A program made the translations under genes and the position numbers. The notes under the pieces are model-generated. The model searched no databases. It worked only from the letters and a program-made list of their open reading frames with translations, and had not been told where the DNA came from. A DNA stretch of 64,000 bases, taken from an uncultured Latescibacterota bacterium. GTDB lineage: Bacteria > Latescibacterota > UBA2968. Positions 32,114-38,977 of this stretch are shown here, one piece after another. The DNA is taken from the NCBI GenBank assembly GCA_958295785.1, contig OY282377.1:4900896-4964895 (forward strand), given 5' to 3'. Every line of letters starts with the position of its first letter. Position 1 is the stretch's first letter.

Positions 32114-33052
32114 ATGATGGCAAAGCAGCTTAGTTTCGTCGCGTTCACACAGAAGTTTGCCACGCCTGAAGCGTGTATTTTGCACCTTGAAAAGATCCGC
32201 TTTAAGGATGGCGAGTCTTGTCCGCATTGTGGTAGTATGGGAAAAATCTATCGTCGTTCTGATTTGGCGTATAGGTGCTCGGATTGTGGGCGTAATTTTC
32301 ATATTATTTATGGAACGATGTTTGGCAAGTCTAAAATCAAGATGTTGCCTAAATGGTTCGCCGCAATATGGATTGAAACGAACCACTCAAAAGGTATTTC
32401 AAGCGTTCAGTTGGCAAAAATGATCGGTACAACGCAAAAGACCGCTTGGTTTATGCTTCAAAGAATACGAAACGCTTTTGGCAACAAAGATGATGATGAT
32501 TTTCTGTCTGGTATCGTTGAAATTGATGAAACCTACATCGGTGGGAAAGAAAAGAACAAACATAAATCCAAAAAGTTGAATGCTGGTCGCGGAACAGGAG
32601 GTAAATCGGTTGCTTTCGGAATGCGGGAAAAAGGTGAAGATGGTGAGGCAATGGCGGTTCATGTGCAGGACGCAAAAGGGGCAACATTACACGAGAAGAT
32701 GTTGAACCGGGTCTTGACGGGCGCAACTATTCATGCAGACGAGAACCGCGCATACGGCGCATTGAGGGATGATTACGAAGTGGAACAAATCAATCATTCT
32801 GCCGACGAATATGAACGCGATGGGGTCCATACAAACGCCATTGAGAGTTTGTGGGCCCTGGTTAAGCGTGTCTATATGGGTATTCATCACCACTGGTCAG
32901 ACAAACACATGCAAAAGTACCTGAATGCTTGCGTGTTTCGCATCAATCGAAAAAAGGTTGATACCTTAAGTCGGGTTGATGAGATGTTGAATATGGCGAT
33001 GGGCGCACGGTTGACTTACAAGCAACTTGTAGCAAGTGAGGCGGTTGCATGA
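32114..33052 (+). CDS. IS1595-family (ISXO2-like) transposase
   Basis: 312 residues. An N-terminal zinc ribbon (CPHCG near 33, CSDCG near 53) precedes a DDE-type catalytic domain: IVEIDETYIGG near 133, HADENRAYG near 210 and NAIESLWALVKR near 240, where the third catalytic residue is Asn/Glu in this family. ATG at 32114 (or 32117) follows AAGGGGG. The stop overlaps the passenger gene's start (ATGA). Confidence 0.9.
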   Translation: MMAKQLSFVAFTQKFATPEACILHLEKIRFKDGESCPHCGSMGKIYRRSDLAYRCSDCGRNFHIIYGTMFGKSKIKMLPKWFAAIWIETNHSKGISSVQLAKMIGTTQKTAWFMLQRIRNAFGNKDDDDFLSGIVEIDETYIGGKEKNKHKSKKLNAGRGTGGKSVAFGMREKGEDGEAMAVHVQDAKGATLHEKMLNRVLTGATIHADENRAYGALRDDYEVEQINHSADEYERDGVHTNAIESLWALVKRVYMGIHHHWSDKHMQKYLNACVFRINRKKVDTLSRVDEMLNMAMGARLTYKQLVASEAVA

Positions 33053-33276
33053 ACAAACTTTATTCTGGCGATTGTATGACCATCATGCAACAGGAAATGA
33101 GGGCATCAAGCGTTGATCTTATCTCCCTTGATCCTCCGTTCAATTCCAATAGGGCTTACCACGCGATTTACAAGGATGAAACAGGGCGACCACTTCCCGA
33201 GCAGGTTGAGGCGTTTTGTGATAGGTGGACGCTTGACAGTGAACGGGAATGGGCGATCCGAAACAAGAAAATTTAG
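33049..33276 (+). pseudogene. Truncated DNA methyltransferase carried by the IS
   Basis: 75 residues: MNKLYSGDCMTIMQQ, then DLISLDPPFNSNRAY. DPPF is catalytic motif IV of N4-cytosine/N6-adenine methyltransferases of the type with motif IV first. The SAM-binding FxGxG motif, which should come some 150-200 residues later, is missing because the reading frame ends in the right terminal repeat. It cannot be an active enzyme as it stands. Coupled to the transposase by an ATGA overlap. Confidence 0.75.
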
Positions 33277-33400
33277 GTTGTCAAGTATATAATTCCCAAA
33301 TGAATGAAGGATAGTACCCAAAGCAGATAACGCTATGAGGCCTGGCTCCGTTCATCCGCGCAATCCGTTTCATCCGCGATCCGCCTTGTATCTTGCCTTT

Positions 33401-33430
33401 TCGGGCGGGCACGGGGGCACCGCCCCTACG
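33401..33430. repeat. Dispersed palindromic repeat, copy 4
   Basis: TCGGGCGGGCACGGGGGC then ACCGCCCCTACG. Its flanks (CCGCCTTGTATCTTGCC before, TTTCTATCCTC after) are also found around copy 7, giving a conserved block of about 75 bp. Confidence 0.85.
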
Positions 33431-33496
33431 TTTCTATCCTCTCATCTTTCTTATGCGCTCATCTGCGGATGCCTTTCACCTCTCGCCTTTCGCGTC

Positions 33497-36337
33497 TCAC
33501 CGCTCTCCTTCTTCCGGTAGCAACACAAATCGCGCGTAATTTTCCATGTTGAAATACCGCTGTGTGGCTTTTTGGACATCCGTTGCGGTCAGCTTTTTGA
33601 CGATCTCATCTTTGTACGTCAGCAGTGTCATCAGATCCTTATCGTGCTGGTAGTACCACTGCAACGTGCGGCGCCAGTATTGGTTTTCTTTTTGATTCGT
33701 CTCATGGCGGCGCAAATCCATCTCGGTCACTTTGTCGATATAAGATTGATCTATGGGCATTTGTTTTAGGCTGTCGATCTGGACAAAAACGAGTTGCGTC
33801 AATTCTTTCAACCGCTCGGGGTCGCATCCAAAGCTGATCGAAATGCGGTATTCGCCCTTGGGCCAGCGCGACACGGATGTGCGGACGCCCACGCCGTAAG
33901 TGCCGCCCTCGTCTTCTCGCAGCACTTCGCGCAACTTGATGTTTAAGACATCGCCCATAGAATCAAAAATGTACCGCCCGAACCGATCATCCCAGTCAAA
34001 AGGCCCGGTGAAGATCAAGCGCGTTCTGCTTTTGGGTTCGCGCCCTCTGTGCACGGTTTTTTCAATGACGCCCTTCGGGGGGCTAACGCCTGTATCGCGC
34101 CAGGTCTCTGGGCGATTGAGCGCGGGCAAACCGCCCAAATAGGTCTCCATCAGGGGTTTAATTTTTTCAGGTGCGAAGTTGCCGACGAACACAAAGGTAA
34201 AATCGCTGGCATCGGCGAATCGATCTTTGTAAAAGGCCAGGGATTTTTGAAGGTCCATTTCCGCTAAAATTTCGTTTGACAATGGGCGCGACCTGAAATG
34301 GTATTGCGACATCGTCACTTGAATGGTGTCCGAATAAGCGGTCTCTGGCCTCATCCCGCGATTTTGCAACATGCCCCGATAGCGATCTTGAAACGCGCGA
34401 AATGCCAGAGAATCTGCACGCGGCTCGGTGAACATGAGATAAATGAGTTGAAACATGGTCTCCAAATCTTCGGGAGACGCACTGCCTGATACGCGCTCGC
34501 TCAGGCCGCTGATGCCGGGGGACACGCGCACGACCTTACCGGCCAATTTTTTTTCCAATTCAATTTGGCTAAACTTGCCCAGCCCGCCTTCCATCACGGC
34601 GGCAGTCGCGGTGGAAGCGGCGATATAATTTTTATCGCTTGCCAACGAGTGACCGCCCGGACTGAATGCGGTGAACAGGATTTCGTCATTCTTAAAATCC
34701 GTGGGCTTCAGCACTACTTTGACCCCATTGCTCAAGGTCCATTCCGTGACGCCAAATGTATCGATGGTCGTTTCGCGCACCACAGGTCCGGGCGTGGGGA
34801 GATGTGCGATTAGGGGGTCGTCAGACACATCTTCCATGTATGGTTCAACCTCTTTTTGTTTCACCTTGTTGAGAACGCGCAGCAATTCTGCTTCAGAGGG
34901 AACGGCCAACCCCGCTTTTTCGGGCGCGCTGACCACAATCACGCGGTTCCCATCTGTAATCCATTCCCCGACCAAGCGGTTGATCTCCTCAACCTGAATG
35001 CCCGGCAGCAATTTTTGAAACAAGGCGCGTTCGATTTCAATGCCGGGAATCGGTTCATCGGTCAAAATGTGACGAATGTATTCCGATGCAAAATTGCGCG
35101 AACGCCGTTTGTCGCGCTCGCGGTAAGCGTGTTCCATGCCGCGTAACATATTGGTTTTTAAGCGATCTACTTCCGGTTGCGTAAAGCCGTGACGCTGCAC
35201 GCGAAGGGCTTCTGTTAGGATGGCTTCCAGCCCGCGTTCAATCCCGCCCTCTTTGACGCCCGCGCCCAAGATGTAGGCGGCTTTGGTTCTGACCAGATTT
35301 CCGTGGCTGGATCCCGCGCCCAAAAACGGCGGATCCGGCTTTTTGACCACCTCGCCAAAACGCTGGTTGAGCATGCTGTTGAACATGCTCCGAATCAACA
35401 TGCTGCGATAATTTTCCACTGTGCCTTCGGGCGCGACTTCTTGGAGAAAGTAAACCGAGACGGAAGACCGGGAATTTTCGGGATCGGTTGCGATGGCGAA
35501 CAGGGTTTCCGCGTGGTCGGGCACGGTATAGGCGGTGCGAACACGCGGGTTTTCGGCTTTGGGGATCGGCGCAAAGGTCTTTTTGATGAGGGCCTCAATC
35601 GCGTCCACATTAAAATCGCCCACCGCAACCACACCCATGAGATCGGGCCGATACCAGGCGCGGTAATAGCGCGTGAGGGATGCGTGCGTGAACGTATCGA
35701 GCAATGTTTTTTGACCGATGGGCAAACGCTCGGCATACCGCGAATCCTTCAGCAAGATCGGCAATTGCTTGTCGCGCATGCGCGCGCCTGCACCGCGTCC
35801 TGAACGCCATTCTTCAATGACCACGCCCCTTTCCTTTTCGATCTCTTCGGGGTCAAACTCGACCCGATGCGCCCAATCGCCCAAGATGCGAAATGCCTTT
35901 TCCACGACCTCCGCGCTGTCTGTGGGCACTTGCAGCATATAGACGGTTTCATCAAAACTCGTATAGGCATTCAAATCTGGGCCAAATCGCATGCCAATTC
36001 CCTCGAGGAAATTGACGATGTCTTGTTTGGGAAAATTGGCCGTGCCATTAAAGGCCATGTGTTCGACAAAATGGGCCAGCCCTTGTTGATCTTCATCTTC
36101 CAAAATGGAACCCGCATCCACCACGAGGCGCAACTCGGCGCGGTTTTCGGGCCGTTTGTTTTCCCGAATCAAATAGCGAAGCCCATTTGCCAGTTTGCCC
36201 GACCGCACCGCCGGGTCAATCGGCAATTTTTCAGGCTTTGGAACAACTTGTGGTTGCGGTGTTTCAACCGTCTGCGTGGTCGCACACGCCGCGACAACAC
36301 CCGCGCAACAAAGCAGACTGAACCATTTTTTGATCAT
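33497..36337 (-). CDS. M16-family (pitrilysin/insulinase) zinc protease lipoprotein
   Basis: 946 residues. A lipoprotein signal (MIKKWFSLLCCAGVVAAC, lipidated Cys18) precedes two M16 halves. The active half has the inverted zinc motif HFVEH at 89-93, with the third ligand Glu in ERGVVIEEW near 170. The second half lacks it, as usual in the pitrilysin-type two-domain enzymes. It should degrade peptides at the periplasmic face of a membrane. ATG at 36337 with GAGG upstream; the longer frame is rejected because the signal peptide starts here. Confidence 0.9.
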   Translation of the reverse strand: MIKKWFSLLCCAGVVAACATTQTVETPQPQVVPKPEKLPIDPAVRSGKLANGLRYLIRENKRPENRAELRLVVDAGSILEDEDQQGLAHFVEHMAFNGTANFPKQDIVNFLEGIGMRFGPDLNAYTSFDETVYMLQVPTDSAEVVEKAFRILGDWAHRVEFDPEEIEKERGVVIEEWRSGRGAGARMRDKQLPILLKDSRYAERLPIGQKTLLDTFTHASLTRYYRAWYRPDLMGVVAVGDFNVDAIEALIKKTFAPIPKAENPRVRTAYTVPDHAETLFAIATDPENSRSSVSVYFLQEVAPEGTVENYRSMLIRSMFNSMLNQRFGEVVKKPDPPFLGAGSSHGNLVRTKAAYILGAGVKEGGIERGLEAILTEALRVQRHGFTQPEVDRLKTNMLRGMEHAYRERDKRRSRNFASEYIRHILTDEPIPGIEIERALFQKLLPGIQVEEINRLVGEWITDGNRVIVVSAPEKAGLAVPSEAELLRVLNKVKQKEVEPYMEDVSDDPLIAHLPTPGPVVRETTIDTFGVTEWTLSNGVKVVLKPTDFKNDEILFTAFSPGGHSLASDKNYIAASTATAAVMEGGLGKFSQIELEKKLAGKVVRVSPGISGLSERVSGSASPEDLETMFQLIYLMFTEPRADSLAFRAFQDRYRGMLQNRGMRPETAYSDTIQVTMSQYHFRSRPLSNEILAEMDLQKSLAFYKDRFADASDFTFVFVGNFAPEKIKPLMETYLGGLPALNRPETWRDTGVSPPKGVIEKTVHRGREPKSRTRLIFTGPFDWDDRFGRYIFDSMGDVLNIKLREVLREDEGGTYGVGVRTSVSRWPKGEYRISISFGCDPERLKELTQLVFVQIDSLKQMPIDQSYIDKVTEMDLRRHETNQKENQYWRRTLQWYYQHDKDLMTLLTYKDEIVKKLTATDVQKATQRYFNMENYARFVLLPEEGER

Positions 36338-36400
36338 TGTATTCCTCAGGATGGAAGTGAGTAGAAGTGAGGCAGGGTTGGATGGCCCTCTTGTATCTTT

Positions 36401-36427
36401 GGGCGAGCACAGGGGCATCGCCCCTAC
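36401..36427. repeat. Dispersed palindromic repeat, copy 5
   Basis: GGGCGAGCACAGGGGC then ATCGCCCCTAC, preceded by TTGTATCTTT as in copy 6. It lies just upstream of the M16 gene. Confidence 0.8.
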
Positions 36428-36448
36428 ACACACCGCTCGCCTTTTGTG

Positions 36449-36809
36449 CCTTTGATGCGTTGGCTACGCCTGTGCCTACGGCGTGCGGCGACCTACTTTT
36501 TTCAACAGCAAAAAAAAGGAGGCGAGCGGGGTACAACTGCCTTAGCAGTTCAAAAATGCCGCTCTCATGCGCCGAGAGGCTGGCACAGCGCAAAGCGCTT
36601 TTGTAACAGCACGACATGCGCTGGCCTGCAAGGTGGGTTGCAAGAGGGAGGTGGGTTGCGAGACGGCCTTGCGCGCTGTGCGCGCTGGCTTTGGATGGTC
36701 TTTGGGGATGGCATTTTGCAATGGCTTCTCTGAATGACTGCGGAACGTCAAGGGGATCGCTTGCTGGCAACATATCGCACCAGGCCAATAGAAAATCAAT
36801 TTGGTATTA
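36449..36809. mobile_element. Family-A MITE-like element, left-truncated copy
   Basis: Follows the 6286-6776 copy from CCTTTGATGCGTTGGC to the right terminus TTGGTATTA, with scattered changes and a short extra GGTGGGTTGC block. Its last three bases, read on the minus strand, are the TAA stop codon of proA. Includes a GGGGTACAACTGC hairpin at 36527-36551. Confidence 0.75.
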
Positions 36810-38150
36810 CCTCTCGCGCTCTTCCCAGACCGCATTCAGTTTTCGGTGTGTGAATGTCTTGCTGGATTCGCCGATGTAATCGCCGGCAATATGCCCATCG
36901 CCCGTTACGATGTATTTGTAGATCACCAATCCCTCGAGGCCCACGGGCCCGCGGCTGTGCAAGCGGTTGGTGCTGATGCCCACCTCTGCGCCCAGGCCAT
37001 AGCGAAAGCCATCGGCAAAGCGCGTGGAAGCATTGTGCATGACCGACGCCGAATCCACGCCTTGCAAAAAACGATTTGCTGCCCGTTGATTCTCGGTGAC
37101 TATCGAATCGGTGTGGTGGCTGCTGTATTCGTTGATGTGCGCGATGGCCTCTGCGACCGAATCCACGACCTTGACCGAGAGGATGTAGTCGAGGTATTCG
37201 GTTGACCAGTCCGTGTCTGTGGCCGGGGTCAGGCCGCCTACATTGGTTGCCAGCTTTCGAGTGCGGGCGTCGCCGCGGATCAAGACGCCGTGGTCCGCGA
37301 GTTCCCGGAGTGCTGTGGCAAAAAAGGGTTCGGCGATCTCGGCGTGGACCAGCAGGGTTTCGGCGGCGTTGCAACTGGCTGCGTACTGCGTCTTTGAATC
37401 TACGACAATACGCACGGCCTTGTCCAAGTCGGCGTCCTTATCCACATACACATGGCAGATACCGTCGGCGTGCCCCATCACGGGGATTTTGGTGTGGTTC
37501 ATCACATGTTGCACCAGTTCATTGCCCCCGCGCGGGATGATCAGGTCGATGAGGGCGTGCAATTCGAGCATGCCCGCCACTTCTTCTCGGGCTTCCAAGA
37601 GGTGCATCCAGCCTTCGGGAATGCCGTCCATCCCGGCGGTGGCAGCCGCCATGACTTGGGCCAATGCGCGGTTGGTATGCAGGGCTTCGCTGCCGCCCTT
37701 GAGCATGACGGCGTTGCCCGATTTTAAGCACAGGGTCGCAATTTGCACGAGCGCGTCTGGGCGCGACTCGAAGACCACGCCGATCACGCCAATGGGCACG
37801 GTCACGCGATACAGGGTTAAGCCCGCGTCCAATTCGGTGGCGGCCTGCGTTTTGCCGATGGGGTCTTCCTGACCCGCAACGCTGCTAACACCAACCGCGA
37901 TTTCGCTGTTCAGTTTTTCGTCATCCACTTTCAGCCGCTTGATCAGCGGCAGGGTGATTTTCCCTTGGGCGAGCATCTCTTCTGCGGCTGCCATATCGCG
38001 TTTGTTGGCGTCCAAAATTTTATCGCGATTGGCGGTCAACGCTTGTGCAATGGCTTCGAGCGCGGCATTGCGCTGGTTTTCCGTGGCCTGACTCAATGCC
38101 AAAGCAGCCTGCCGTGCGGTTTTCGCAGCGGCTTTGATGTCATCTGCCAT
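36807..38150 (-). CDS. proA: Gamma-glutamyl phosphate reductase
   Basis: 447 residues, the length of ProA proteins with the C-terminal extension seen in cyanobacteria and plants (HIAGDYIGESSKTFTHRKL). Catalytic Cys in TQYAASCNAAETLLVH near 258; IGVIGVVFESRPDA near 118, KGGSEALHTN near 150 and NEYSSHHTDSI near 347 are ProA signatures. It reduces gamma-glutamyl phosphate to glutamate-5-semialdehyde with NADPH in proline synthesis. GGAGGAAAC before the ATG. The partner kinase gene proB is not in the window. The stop codon is supplied by the MITE end. Confidence 0.95.
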   Translation of the reverse strand: MADDIKAAAKTARQAALALSQATENQRNAALEAIAQALTANRDKILDANKRDMAAAEEMLAQGKITLPLIKRLKVDDEKLNSEIAVGVSSVAGQEDPIGKTQAATELDAGLTLYRVTVPIGVIGVVFESRPDALVQIATLCLKSGNAVMLKGGSEALHTNRALAQVMAAATAGMDGIPEGWMHLLEAREEVAGMLELHALIDLIIPRGGNELVQHVMNHTKIPVMGHADGICHVYVDKDADLDKAVRIVVDSKTQYAASCNAAETLLVHAEIAEPFFATALRELADHGVLIRGDARTRKLATNVGGLTPATDTDWSTEYLDYILSVKVVDSVAEAIAHINEYSSHHTDSIVTENQRAANRFLQGVDSASVMHNASTRFADGFRYGLGAEVGISTNRLHSRGPVGLEGLVIYKYIVTGDGHIAGDYIGESSKTFTHRKLNAVWEERER

Positions 38151-38203
38151 GTTTCCTCCTGATGGTGAGAAGGGATTTCATTTTCTGGTTGAAGCAATGG
38201 GTG

Positions 38204-38521
38204 TCAAATCAGATCCATTCCCTCTCGTAGTGCTCGGCGAATAAAAGTGTTTTTCGCGGTGTGCATCGCGTCCAATTCAGAGCGCGTGTACGCAAAAATA
38301 TCTATGCCGATGCCGATATTTTGGGGTGCGTAATAAACACTGCGTTCGCGGAAAGGCAGCGCGCTTTCTCGGAGGACCAGCAACACGTCGGCATCGCTTC
38401 CGGGAACGGCATCTCCGCGGCACAGAGAACCGAACAGAACCGCACGCTCAATCTCGGGATGCCGACTCTTCAACATCGCTATCGCCTGCCGAAGCCGCTG
38501 GATCGTCTTGGGGCGATTCAA
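38204..38521 (-). CDS. Minimal nucleotidyltransferase (MNT) of a HEPN/MNT pair
   Basis: About 105 residues. ERAVLFGSLCRGDAVPGSDADVLLVL has the GSxxRG and SDxD motifs of the nucleotidyltransferase fold; IDIFAYTRSELD gives the third Asp. MNT proteins act as antitoxins that AMPylate the HEPN RNase partner. I choose the TTG at 38521 (LNRPKTIQRLRQ), which overlaps the HEPN frame as expected; an ATG frame at 38602 is longer but runs inside HEPN coding sequence. Its own HEPN partner upstream is broken by an insertion. Confidence 0.7.
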   Translation of the reverse strand: MNRPKTIQRLRQAIAMLKSRHPEIERAVLFGSLCRGDAVPGSDADVLLVLRESALPFRERSVYYAPQNIGIGIDIFAYTRSELDAMHTAKNTFIRRALREGMDLI

Positions 38522-38678
38522 ATAGAAGACCCGAACAGAAGGCGATGATTTTGTCCGCGTTTGATACAGCACGCCGCGCTTCTCCTTGCGTATAGTATTC
38601 AAACGGCGCGCCTTGGGGATGCGAATTGGGAGACCGCGCCGGGATATAGTGTTTGTCCAATTCTTTTGCCGCGTCTAA
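38448..38678 (-). pseudogene. C-terminal half of a disrupted HEPN gene
   Basis: 76 codons starting LDAAKELDKHYIPARSPNSHPQG, nearly identical to the second half of the intact HEPN protein at 42485-42943, including the RxxxxH RNase motif (RSPNSH). The 5' half was separated by the inserted block 38678-42321 and is found fused at 42304-42558. Confidence 0.8.
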
Positions 38679-38793
38679 GAGTCCCTAACAAAAAGCGTTG
38701 ACATGGATTTGTGAGAGGTCGACTTTGAGGCGTTCCTGCGGGTGTTCACGCATCTGTTTCAGACGCTTGATTTCTTTAGGTTAGGGCTTCTAA
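38678..38793. repeat. 116-bp direct repeat R1 (MITE-like)
   Basis: Differs from R2 (42206-42321) at one position. The ends are short inverted repeats: AGAGTCCCTAAC on one side and GTTAGGGCTTCTAA on the other. R1 and R2 bracket the WD40 gene. Confidence 0.9.
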
Positions 38794-38977
38794 GATTAAA
38801 CAAGGGCTTTCTCCTTTGGATAGCGTGCCTCAGCGTACTGTAAGGAGGCGGTCGTCAATTTTTTTCTGACCACCAGCGCAGAGTGCTTCAAAACAATATA
38901 TTCAACGCCAAAAGAGCGTCAACAAATCGCTTTTTATCGCGTGCGGCGTAGAGGCTATCGCGTGTCCGGTGGCGCGG

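Larger units (their letters stand above)
32030..33297 (+). mobile_element. Intact IS1595-type insertion sequence with passenger fragment
   Basis: 1268 bp. The terminal inverted repeats are 26 bp and identical (32030-32055 and 33272-33297; each starts GGGAATTATATACTTGACAA). They are flanked by a perfect 8-bp target duplication AAATGAAT at 32022-32029 and 33298-33305, the duplication length expected for this family. It holds a transposase and a truncated DNA methyltransferase reading frame. The perfect ends and duplication suggest recent movement. Confidence 0.95.
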
